The notes under the pieces were generated by a model. It did not search any database, was not told the origin of the DNA, and saw nothing but the letters and a program-made list of their open reading frames with translations. Both the position numbers and the translations under genes were made by a program. Positions 26,214 through 37,440 of a stretch of 64,000 nt of DNA are shown in pieces. The stretch covers positions 124,001-188,000 of the forward strand of contig NOWV01000019.1 of assembly GCA_003344405.1 (NCBI GenBank), in the 5' to 3' direction. Source of the stretch: Trichoplax sp. H2. Its lineage: Eukaryota > Placozoa > Uniplacotomia > Trichoplacea. The number at the start of each line of letters is the position of its first letter. Position 1 is the first letter of the stretch.

Positions 26214-27120
26214 CTTGCCTTAGTCTGGTAAAAGTTGATCAGTACGATAAAATGGACTTTATTCTAACGATTCGATAGGTAAGAATGCAATCAATAAGTC
26301 AAGAGGGCTAAAAAAATTGCAATTTTCCTCTCCGCAATGGTGGTCAGCAATCGCCAATAGTCTAGTGGAAGTAATTTGGTCAAGGACTGCTACATTCTAT
26401 AGAATACGCTGGAATCGACAGTACTGACACCATCCAGTATGGCCAGCGAACTATGGAATCGAGCAATCCACTAGGGTAGATGGATTGCAGCTCGACGCCC
26501 GATGAAAAGAAGTGGCGGTGGGTGTGGCCGCAAGCCTTCTTGACTCTCAATGCACCATCTACCTGTATTTGTATAGGATTATCAGCGCTGTATGGGACGT
26601 CATATAGTCATCGACCATGATGGAGATCGATCACCAATTTCTTGTTGTCATGGAAACAACTAAATTGAAAATGAATGCAGGTATCAAAGTATAGTCCCTC
26701 GTATGCTGTTTTGTATCGCTTATTTCTTCCTTGGGAAACATTGTATCAAAGCATTCCGACCTCTCCGTAGCAGAGCTTGGCGGCCTAATTGCAAAGTGTT
26801 GTGCAATATGTTGTCGTTAGTTTGATAACTATCGTAGGGATGAAATAGCTGTTAGTGCTATAGCAATTTGAGTAGATTGTAGGACGTAGCACTAGTGAGC
26901 TTTTTAGTGACCACTTTCAAGTCTGCAGCAACAACAGGTAGCTGGTTGCACCTTTACTCCACGCTTGCAGCATACAAAATTCGTCCAACTGCTGCTGCTG
27001 CTGCTGCTGATCAATTCAGGAAGAATTGGACTTTGGAGATTGTCAACAGTTAATTTCTGATATTAGATCTTCCAATAGCATATCAAATTGTCGTCTATTG
27101 GCTGTTTTCTCATCTCGATC
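26214..27120. promoter_or_regulatory. Divergent COMMD4/PMS1 promoter region
   Basis: The two start codons face away from each other across this stretch, so it probably carries both promoters. No TATA box can be assigned. Base composition is less A+T-rich than the flanks. A (CTG)7 run sits near the PMS1 end. Confidence 0.5.
26989..27009 (+). repeat. (CTG)7 trinucleotide repeat upstream of PMS1
   Basis: Seven uninterrupted CTG units end 111 bp before the PMS1 ATG, so they are probably in the promoter or 5' UTR. They could vary in length between individuals. Confidence 0.9.
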
Positions 27121-30100
27121 ATGAATAAATTAGTTCCTTCTGTTGTTCGTCTTATTTCCAGTGGCCAAGTGATTCATTCCATCCAGTCTGTTATCAAAGA
27201 ATTAATTGAGAATTCTTTAGATGCAGGTGCAACCAGCATCGATATCAAACTTGTAAGTTGATTTACTGTCTTAAAAATCTGGAAGTGATGAATTTTCTGT
27301 ATTGGAGATAGTGAATCGATCATGTCTTACGTGCAGTACGTTACATTAGTCTAACCAAGCTTGCATTGGAGTCTATTTACTGTAAATGGGATAATCAATG
27401 TGGTCAATAATGTCCTTAATGTCAATAATACACTCGATAGTGGACTTTAGTTGTGTTGGTTTTATTGAATGCTATGAAATAATATAATATTATACGTCTG
27501 TATTTGGAATCCTAGTCGTTGTAGCAGTTAAAACAGATCCCTATCCACCATTAATAGTAAACATCGCATCATATTTTTATGATGCTGTAGACCTAATAAG
27601 TTTGCCAGACTACAAGTCGATTGTTGTTGTCATCTCGTAATCTAGCTTTTTTTTATATACTGCAATAAGTTGGATATCAAATTGGATTTGCAATACGGAT
27701 AGACGTATACTATTGCAGTTGCGAGTTCTTAATACGAGTAGTATTAAAATTTTTGTTCTTTTCTTACAACCTGAATTCGCTCTTGCTATAAAACAGGAAA
27801 ATTTCGGATTAGACAAAATCGAGATACGCGATAATGGCTGCGGAATACCAGCAACAGAGACTGCTTACATGGGCCAAAAGCATTATACATCCAAGCTGAG
27901 AGATATGCAGGATTTAAGCTCGATAATGACCTACGGATTTCGCGGTGAAGCATTGAGCTCTTTATGTGCTGTAAGTGATGTTTCAATTGTGACTAAGACT
28001 CAAACTGACAACGTTAGCACATTTTACGAGCTCCATTATGATGGCACGATAAAGAAAAGCAAGCCATCTCATTACGGTCAAGGTACATTGAATATATATA
28101 TATCAGCTAGGAAATAAGACTATTGTAATTTCATTTTCACCGTATGACTGGCTGAATGATAATTGTAATATTTCTGATGTTTGTAACCGTTTTATGTATC
28201 AAATATTGTCCTTTATAACAGGTACATCGATCATTGCGTGCAACTTATTTAAGAGTTTGCCAGTTAGGAGACAGGTATATAAAACCAACAAAAAGTGCAA
28301 AGAAGAATTAAAACGAATAGAGGATTTAATCATTTCTTATGCCATTATCAAACCGACCGTTCGATTCTGTCTTAAACACAATAAAAGTGTAATATGGCAA
28401 AAATGCCAGGTAGCTGATATTGGCTCTGCCATATCGGTCGCATTTGGACGTGCCGTCTTTTCTGAAATGATCACGATCAATTACAAGGGCGAAGATCCAG
28501 CGTTTTCTCTTCGTGGATATATTCCCAAAAATTACTCCAATGATGAGCTAACTGGTAGATCGAATAGTGATCGTTGTTTTATTTATATCAATCAGCGACC
28601 TGTAATGTTTAAAGGTGTCTTGCAGGTGTGTCCTTAGTTTGTACATGGAATAGTTACGGTATAAAATCTATCTCTAGTAGTTAAATTAATAAATACAATT
28701 AACATAGGTGATATGAACTTAACTGTTATTGTTACATTCTTTAAAATGCATTACATTCAGGCCATCAAACACCATTACCTTGCATGCCAAAAAGGACAAA
28801 TTAATAAATGGCCAATCGCTATTCTTGACTTTACTATTGATTCGAAATTGGTCGATGTTAATGTAGAATCGAGTAAAACTCAGGTTTATCTTAGCTTTAA
28901 GGTATATCAATTCCAATTCCCCTTATTTATCGAATTATATAATACTATTGATTACTTAATGTTGACATTGAAGTTAAAATCATCGAGGATTTCAATCCTA
29001 TTTTTTTTTATGACACTCTCTAGGACGAATTAATAGCATCATTTAATGATCACTTAGATTCCTTAGCTCCATCAGAGCATCAATGCAGTGATCCGTAAGA
29101 AACTTTATATGTTTTCATTACTTTCCATTATAAGTCTGAGAAAATTCAAATTATTCTATTTTAATAGACCTCAAAAATTAGATCTGGCAACGAAAGCTCC
29201 TGATGTTTCGGTATCAAATGAATCTTCAGTTATTAAAGAATCAGTGAGCAACCATTGCTACGATCAGATTTCGTATGATGGTAAATCAGTTGAAACTCCT
29301 CATGAAGTATCAAAAGTTCATAATACAGTACAAGCATTTGATATCAATAGTACATCATATGAAAATACTACGAATGCAATGGAATGTACGGATGATCATG
29401 ATGGCCAAAATAATGATAATGCCACCACCGCTAAGATTGGAGATGAAAATATCGTCATATCGGTGCAAGAGTCTGCTACAACTGATAGCAAACATGAATT
29501 ACCTGAATCTTCAAAGGTAGATACTGAAGATTTAATCATGGAAATTGCTGAAGATGATGGCTTTGCTGGTACCGTAGATCATGATAATTCCTTAAATAAA
29601 AATGAATCGATCCCTATTTGTGATAATCATGCAAAAACAACAATTCAGGATAACAATAAAAATGAAGGTATGGTAAATTGACAGTGCATTGTTGATATAC
29701 GCTTACTGTATTACATAGTCCTATTGCTCTCAAGAAACTGACAACAAGCTGACGTGGTTATAATAGTAGATGATGTGGAACGAGTAATTTTGCCGGAAAA
29801 CATCGATCTAGCTAGTTGGAGTAAAGGTAAAGGTTTAGAAGAAAGGACTCTGGAGGTACGTAATACCAATAATGTTTGTATAGATGTGACTGTCTCATAA
29901 TTTTAGCTAACTCATATCGGTTCACTACTTTTACTTATGATTCTAGTTTCATAATTAATACGTCATTTTGTTTAAGCCGGTTAGTATCTTAGTTCCAATG
30001 CGCGGCCCAGAAAATGCTCCAGATACACCACTGGGTGTTGACATGCTTTCAACTCCTGATAAAATAAATGTAAATGCATATCTCTGAAATTCTATTTTTC

Positions 30101-32556
30101 ATCGTTGCAGTTGTCCGTATAAACGTGTTGTTTGCAATTTTTACTAGGACAATGAACCCAATAATAAAGTTTTAGCATCGGACTTACGAAATAAACATGA
30201 TGACTTGATTATAAAAGGTCTGGCACATGTCAAAAGTGTACATAATTGCAGTAAATACGATTTTAGAATACTATTAGCGTAGAAACACGACATTATAATG
30301 ACTTAATTTAAATTGAAATTTCGCCATTATTGTAATTTTTCTAACGTGGGTTCCATGATTAATTGAATGTAACTCTTAGAAACTTCGGCCAAATCAAACT
30401 CAGAACTACAACAATTGAGTGGCATGATCCAGGATAGATGGAAAGCATTGACATCAGGAGAATTATGTAAATCGAAGAAATCATCAAAAGGGAGAAATTT
30501 AAGGTAGTTTTAATTGTGGTATACATAGAAATGTGCCAGTTATGTACAGTCAATGCCAATAATGCTAGAAAATGTAAAAGCTTATCACAGCTAAGTGCTT
30601 TTATTAAATTTTACAATTAGTCCTTTTCCAAAGAGACCGGCAAGCCGAGAAAATAACAAACTTTCTGAGGTATATTACCTAGCCTATTTTTAAGGTTACC
30701 TTTAAGATTATTTTTGTAGATTAATTGACTGTCATCTGCCATGGTCTAATGCGACATCTAATACTCATATACCGGATTCTAACATGTACTAGATTCTATA
30801 AAGTAGTAAGATGTTATTTTATGTATTCTATTTTTTAATTTTATAGGTTTCAAGCCCATCTGTACTCAACTTTTTCACTCCTAATACAACTCGAAGCACA
30901 AATAGCTTATCTGAGGAATCAGATGGAGAGCAAGATGAAACTATTGTTTACAACTTTGAACTAATGAAAGCTAATTATGAAAAATTGCGGTATTACAATT
31001 TCTAGCTCATTAGTGTTGTGCATTTTTTCACATTATTGCTTTAGCTGAACGTTTGTTTATATGCGTTTTAGGAAGAGTCCATTAGATGAGAATACTGAGA
31101 TGATTGGCCCAATTGATTCTACTAAGCTTTGGCTATTGCGTCAAAAGAATGAAGTGCTAGTTGCGGATCCTTACAAGTATGTTGTTTGGAACTTTTATGA
31201 ATCGAAATTGAAATGTTTAAACCTTGTTAGTGTAGTAATTTGAGCTTGTTTCTTGTTAGAATTGAGGAAAGATTTGTTTATGAAAAGTTTATGGCTGAAC
31301 ATCGCTTACCTATCGTTGTGCTAAGTAGATCAATCACATTAACGGAAGGGTAAGTAATAGAGGTATCGTGTGAATCTGCGAGATTCTTTTTGCATACAGG
31401 ATATGGTCTTTCACCCTCATCTATAAAAGGATTGTTTTGATGCAGTATTCATTCCCATCTTTCTTCCACATGTTAGCTACACTTGATTAGTAATCAATTT
31501 CTTGCGATCCTTACAGAATGATTGGTGACCCACTGTTATGTTCGATCTTATGGAATATGTCCAATCAGCATAATCCCCCAGATAAGCATAGGTAAGCCAT
31601 AACGGAAATATAAATCTTACGCTTTTTGTGCCTAATTTATGGTGCATTTGTGAAAGTCAATGCATTTCTTATGCTGTCTATTTGTATCAAAGTTATTATC
31701 AGGATGAGCGACTAGTTGCCAACGGATTTCTAATCAGACGTGATATAGGTAAATTTAGATCAATGTATGACATGCATATATAAGTTGGGGTTGGCTGCTT
31801 ATGAAATATTGTGTATTTCTCTTAGAAATTGATTATCCATATTTTGAAATTGTTTCCATGACACGTAACATCTATAACTATGGAATAGCAGATCTGAAAG
31901 AAATTCTAGGTTGCTACTTTGACAGTTATTTTTGTTTACTGTTTTCTGTTTTAAGAGGTAAACTAACATCGTTTGTTTGTATAGAGTGTATTGCAAATGT
32001 TGAAGGCGACCTGTCAAATGTTTGCAAATTATCACAATGCAGGCCGGCTAAAGTCGTTTCTTATTTTCGAGTGAGTACCATACTAAGTATAATAGTTTAG
32101 ACTTTTTATAATAAAGTATTTGCAAAATTTGGAAGCTTGTTGGTGCATTAATTAAGCAATAGTAGATAACTCTTGTGTAGGATACCTTAGATTGAAAATT
32201 AACGTCTATTGCTTACGCTATGAACTACTAGATATAGCTAGTAGTTCGAAGGTTACATTTATGTTTGTTTTGCGCAGGTAGGACGCACATACATAAATAA
32301 GCCTGTGTTAAGTATCAAGTTGATATTTAAATAGTAGAACTACGTTAAGATGGCGTTGTGCTGTAATTTAATGCAGGGTGAAGCAAGGCGAATAAGTTCT
32401 ATGTTAAAGAAGAATTTGAAGCCTAGCGAAGCCAATGATATCATAGCGAAAATTAAACGGCTACCAACAGACTGTACAAAGAGTCTTCGTGGGAAGGAGC
32501 TTTTTCATCGAGTGGCATTGCTAAAGGCAGAATTGACTACTGATTCAACTTCGTAG
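27121..32556 (+). CDS. PMS1: DNA mismatch repair protein PMS1 (MLH2-type MutL homologue)
   Basis: MutL-family GHKL ATPase that pairs with MLH1. Exons: 27121-27252, 27797-28082, 28222-28625, 28761-28901, 29024-29094, 29168-29667, 29749-29855, 29977-30069, 30148-30217, 30380-30503, 30621-30669, 30847-30989, 31072-31176, 31260-31349, 31517-31591, 31693-31748, 31826-31957, 31985-32070, 32377-32556. All phases close, giving 947 aa (human 932). ATPase motifs: [29 protein letters not shown] and [18 protein letters not shown]. An acidic, low-complexity linker follows, mainly the 500-bp exon. The C-terminus resembles human PMS1 ([28 protein letters not shown]) and lacks the DQHAxxExxxxE endonuclease motif of PMS2. 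The human HMG box is hardly recognisable: only [13 protein letters not shown] resembles it. The start fits the family ([18 protein letters not shown]). It is convergent with EEF1B2, with 281 bp between stops. Confidence 0.95.
32222..32247. repeat. Perfect 10-bp inverted repeat in last PMS1 intron
   Basis: Arms GAACTACTAG and CTAGTAGTTC flank a 6-nt loop, inside the 306-bp final intron of PMS1. In RNA it would fold as a hairpin. Function unknown. Confidence 0.6.
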
Positions 32557-32837
32557 TAGATATGATTAAGTTAAGGATTTGTAAAAATTTTTTGGGTTTT
32601 AGGGCTATGTTGCAAATTTTATCATTATACAGCAAGAAGGCTAAAGCAAATTAAACTTGACTCTACTGGTAGAAAAAATAGTTCGTTGTTGTTTATAAGA
32701 TTGATTTAAAGGTTTATTCCTTTCAAGTTTCACATATGAAAAGTCTACTGATTCAACGAAATTACAAGCTATAGCATTAGCAAATGCATAGATGATAAAT
32801 CGTCATATCGTTTGAATCTAAGACATCGGTAACAGTA

Positions 32838-35462
32838 TTATATTTTATTGAAAGCTGCAATATCCATTGATTGGACTAAATCTTCGATGGCTGTAATTTG
32901 TTCTTCCAAGAAGTCCGTACTAATCTATTAATTATAAAGTATTAAAAAAAATTCCAATCATGTATATGGTTACAATTGTGCTCATCTGTTTTATCATATG
33001 TAATTAATCTCGATAAGAGCTTAAAAATTAATGTTTTGCCCCATCAATGAAGACAGTCGTAGCGTTGTAACTACTTGGTAAATACAAGCGATTTTAATCT
33101 ACTCTTTCAGCTTAGAAATTGTAATTACTGTACGTATGTTGTGAATAAACTCAGATTTTACCTTGTCGTCTTCAATAACAGCAGCAATTTGTAATTTTTT
33201 AATACCGTACCCAACAGGCTTAAGTTTAGCTATGGAGAACATATAATGTGATAAATGAATGCATTGTTTGTGACACGTAACACAGTACCCATTATTTGCA
33301 TATACTGAATACATGTATACTTTAGGAAAAAGTTCGACTTGGTATGAAGTATTATCGACAAGATACGAATAGCAATATCTTTATAAGTACAGTTTCTACT
33401 AATATTTATCAAAAGCACACTATACTATCTGGATTAAAATATCTTGTTGTCAACTACCGATCGTTATTGATTACGGTAACTGATAAAGTCTAAAAGGTAA
33501 TAGAAAGTAGGCTATTACTAGATTTTGCCTAAAAGTCTTTAAAAACTATCACATAATTGAGTCTATTAATCAATTTCCACTAATTATATACTTACACGCT
33601 CCCCAGACTAGACCATCTGCTTCAATAGCGCGAACTTGTTTTTCCATCTCCTGCATGTCTAAAATGATAGAATATGAAATTGTGAAGTCTCAATCTGTCA
33701 AGAAGCTAAGCGTTAATATGCCTCCGATTATAGAAATCCTACCAGTTTCGTCATCCCATGGTTTCACATCTAGTAACAAGCTAGATTTGGCAATTACAGC
33801 TGCCTCTGAAATGGACGATGTAGAAAGCGGTGTTAAACCATTAAGAATAATACTATTTAGAGTCTATATATTACCATCTATTTGTTAAGAGATAAGAAAT
33901 ATCTGTAATCTAAGCTGAAAATGGGATGTTGGTAGAATTATGGGCTTTTTATGGGTTAATGACATACTTTTTGCTTTCTTGGCTTGATAACTCTCCACGC
34001 GTTGCTGCTTCAATTTTTCTTCTTCATCCTTGATAAATAATTATTATAATTTAATTGGCATACTGTGAATATTAAGTAGTCTTTCAAGAGTATCCTTCTC
34101 TTTGGTTGATAATCCAATGTTAAGGAATAAGTATGAAGATCACAGCTAGTAATTGGGTATAAATAGTAATCCGTAGACTTACTTCAGAATCAGATGCGAA
34201 TAAATCGAATTCTTCATCGTCGTCTTTATTGTCCTCTGTTTCATTACCCGCAGGTCCATAGGAACTTAAGCTTTTCTTATCACCGGGAAATCTAATCAAG
34301 AACGATAATAATTGGTAGGTTAGGTATAGCAAAAGAGGCACGATGATACGTCCATTGATTCCTTTCAAAGAATCGAAATCAAGGCTGATGCAGTGTAATC
34401 GATTCTTTGCACAACTTAGCTACTGTACTAATATTGTGTTATGTAATGACGACAATAATGGTACCGTCTATCCCGTTGAGCGATGGCTACTTTACTATTT
34501 ATTAAAAGCAACAGTAAGCAATACTTACGCTTTCCTTTCATTTGCATCGTATGATGAAATGTGACTGAACCAACGCAATGCATGATTCAATTTGTCAGAA
34601 GGTGCACCAGAAAGAGCAGCAAAGACGACACTATCAGCTTGAGATGGTACATAACTATGTAGACAAGGGGAAAAAAATCAAGACAATCCTCTTGATTAGT
34701 AAGATAGTAGCAATACAGTTGATCAGCACAATATCAATCATGATGAGTTGGTAGCAACGTTATTGCTATGGCAAGGCGACCTACGTCTACGCTATCGCAT
34801 ATCGACTAGACTACAGCATGTTCAAGTACCACCATGACGGTAATATTATTGTCAAAGCTATCGTCCACTTTCTATGTGTATGTACAGTACATCAATACAA
34901 GTAAACACATCGCATGCTAGAGTGCATGATAAGGGAAAAATCAATCATAAGTTAATCACGGTCCATCCAAGGAAAGCCATCAAGCCACAGCGACCATGTT
35001 GGTGCCACATCTAATGTCAATTGTGTCCATCACTCCATATCAGCGTGTAATGCAAATCAAGCATGTACGGGCGGTATCCAAGTAAAGCTATCTCGTAAGG
35101 AGTCTTAAGTAATCGCTAGTAGGATTGGTGGATTAGAAGACTTGTCCAAGCTTCTCGAACTGATTTCAACCGGTGATGATACGCGTATAAAGTTAATTGA
35201 TTGAAGTTGTTGGTTGTCAAGGTTAAGCGTTGGCCGGTTGCTTGTTTCTATACTGTCTGTATAGGCAGGAGGGACTGGATGCCCATTTTTAAAGTGATGA
35301 TGGCTAGGACAACTTGGGTTCTTATCATTCAACATTGTCAATCCTAAATATGAAAGATTACTGTAGTAAATCGTTTCCTTACCCTTCAATATAGCTACGA
35401 TCAGCCAAGTAATTATTTAATGAAGTTAAACCAGCTTCACTTTTTAAATCGGGGAAACCCAT
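32838..35462 (-). CDS. EEF1B2: Elongation factor 1-beta (eEF1B alpha subunit, GDP/GTP exchange factor)
   Basis: Guanine-nucleotide exchange factor that recharges eEF1A during translation elongation. Minus-strand exons in transcript order: 35383-35462, 34529-34654, 34183-34291, 33968-34028, 33743-33805, 33596-33658, 33162-33229, 32838-32924. Phases close, giving 218 aa (human EEF1B2 225). The N-terminal GST-C-like domain starts MGFPDLKSEAGL and continues GYVPSQADSVVF and HALRWFSHI. An acidic linker, DDDEEFDLFASDSE, resembles the family's casein kinase 2 site. The C-terminal exchange domain includes AKSSLLLDVKPWDDET, EADGLVWGASKLKPVGYGIK and DIAAFNKI before TAA. EEF1D and EEF1B2 are hard to separate in invertebrates, but there is no leucine-zipper region typical of EEF1D. 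The frame stays open 52 codons upstream of this ATG, to an ATG ending at 35618. Confidence 0.95.
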
Positions 35463-35925
35463 CACGTTGTTGGCGAATATTTGACGAGGGGTGGTCGCAA
35501 TAAAGCCACGGTACAAAAGGAAGCCTAGCGCGTAGTCTTGGTACAAATATACCGTAGAAGGGGTGGTGACATCCAGTACAGACAGATGGACTTTTTCTTG
35601 CTCAATGAGGCCATCCAATACCCAAAGATGGCTACTTAGTATGCATCTTTAGCGTCTGTTTTCTAAATCACTGGTACTCGTTCTAATAACATCGACGATC
35701 TCATATCACTGTCTCCAAGTGGAACTTAGTAACAGATAATAAAATTTAGCGTAATATTACTTAATTTAGAAAAAATCAGTCACTTCAAAATGGACCATCT
35801 GCACATTCCACTACGGTCATCGTAATGAAGTAGTTGACACAATATTATTTTGGACGAGAGGAGGTTGAAAATGTCTGTCCGTCCAAGAGTGATGGGACAG
35901 GGCAGGTCCCCAGGTCGTCTACTAG

Positions 35926-36000
35926 TGGTCCAAGGTACAGTACAGAGGCGAGTAGTAAGTACTGTACTACTAGAGTACTATGTATAGTACTGTACAGTAG
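35926..36000. repeat. GTAC-rich self-complementary stretch
   Basis: Runs of GTACAGTAC, TACTGTACTAC and AGTACTGTACAGTA, the same word family as at 20.86 kb. It lies upstream of the main array. Confidence 0.7.
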
Positions 36001-36035
36001 CAAGGATTTCTGCACAGTACAAGTCCATGGTTCAA

Positions 36036-36058
36036 ACACACACACACACACACACACA
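36036..36058. repeat. (CA)n microsatellite
   Basis: Eleven and a half uninterrupted AC dinucleotides. Confidence 0.95.
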
Positions 36059-36273
36059 GTCTGTCTTGCGGTCTGTCTGTATGCTGCAATCTGTTCTTGT
36101 AGTTACTGTATGGACGAAGCCAGAACTGATCACTTACTTTAAAGTAACAAAATGAGCTGTTTCAGCGAAAGAAGCCGTAAAATAGAACAGCCTGTGCTGT
36201 ATGCACAGTACACTGTACACCAATATGGAAGATTGGAAGAGAAAGCTCAACACTAGGGTTGTTCCGATACATA

Positions 36274-36900
36274 CGATTTCAGTGGTCCATTCAGTACTGA
36301 ATTCGCTTACCACTGGCCTTACACTACTACTCGTAGTCCATCCTGTAGTACTCCAATTCGGCAAGGCTGGACGCCCGGACTACTGTACAGTGTACAGTAC
36401 TACATACTGTATACTGTACTGTACAGTGTACTGGCCGACATTGTCACACTTCGGGCCCACGTCCCACAAATCTCGTACAATACAGTACTAGTATCCAGTG
36501 GTTGTGCGATTTCAGTGATCCATTTAGTACTGAATTCGCTTCCCACTGGCCTTACAGAACACTACTACTCGTAGTCCATCCTGTAGTACTCCAATTCGGC
36601 AAGCCTGGACGCCCGGACTGCTGTACAGTGTACAGTACTACATACTGTATACTGTACTGTACACTGTACTGGCCGACATTGTCACACTTCGGGCCCACGT
36701 CCCACAAATCTCGTACAATACAATATAGTACTAGTATCCAGTGGTTGTGCGATTTCAGTGGTCCATTTAGTACTGAATTCGCTTCCCACTGGCCTTCTAA
36801 CAGAACACTACTACTCGTAGTCCAATAAGTCCGTACTGTAGTACTCCAATTCGGCAAAGCTGGACGCCCGGACAACTGGACAATGTACAATACAGTACAG
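36274..36900 (+). repeat. Tandem array, first subfamily, 3 units of about 234-242 bp
   Basis: Units begin near 36274, 36508 and 36750 with CGATTTCAGTGGTCCATTTA. They continue through ACTACTACTCGTAGTCC, a GTAC-palindrome core and CCGACATTGTCACACTTCGG, and end CTAGTATCCAGTGGTTGTG. Copies differ by a few substitutions and indels. The third unit runs into the second subfamily. Confidence 0.85.
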
Positions 36901-37370
36901 TACTATATACTGTATACTGTACACTGTACTGGGCGACATTGTCACACGTCGGGCTCACGTCCCACAAATCTCCTACTGTATAGTACAGTACAGTACAATA
37001 CAGTACAGTGTACAGTGTACAGTACTCTACACTGTACACTGTACAGTCGACAGTACTAGTACCCAGTGGTTGGGGATGCGGGACTAAACGTTCCCACTAC
37101 TGGACATCGATTTGGAGAGAGAGAGAGAGAGAGAGTCATGGCGTTTTGCTTTATTGTGACTGTACACTGTACTGGGCGACATTGTCACACGTCGGGCTCA
37201 CGTCCTACAAATCACGTACAGTACAGTGTACAGTGTGCAGTACTGTACACTGTACACTGTACAGTCGACAGTACTAGTATCCAGTGGCTGGGGATGCGGG
37301 ACTAAACGTTCCCACTACTGGACATCGATTTGGAGAGAGAGAGAGAGAGAGAGTCATGGCGTTTTGCTTT
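36900..37370 (+). repeat. Tandem array, second subfamily, 2 units of about 219 bp
   Basis: Two units share GGGGATGCGGGACTAAACG at about 37068 and 37287, a GA tract (37115-37135 and 37333-37353) and the phrase GTCATGGCGTTTTGCTTTAT. They also share GGGCGACATTGTCACACGTC with the first subfamily in diverged form. Palindromic GTACAGTGTACAGT blocks separate the units. Confidence 0.85.
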
Positions 37371-37440
37371 ATTGTGGATGCCATATTGGAGTCTTCTTAA
37401 ATAGATTAAGGTAATTGTGTCTTTTTGTATTCATTGGACT

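Larger units (their letters stand above)
35463..37440. other. Divergent EEF1B2/UBE4A intergenic region, repeat-rich
   Basis: No supported exon; the short open frames here are translations of repeats. The first 180 bp may be the EEF1B2 promoter or 5' UTR. From about 35926 the DNA is rich in GTAC words, with a CA microsatellite, and becomes a tandem array from 36274 to about 37370 that ends only about 70 bp before the UBE4A ATG. Confidence 0.7.

Noticed and set aside
35834-37414. Overlapping short open frames on both strands in the GTAC-rich region
   Set aside because: They are translations of tandem repeats and their encoded peptides repeat with the DNA units.
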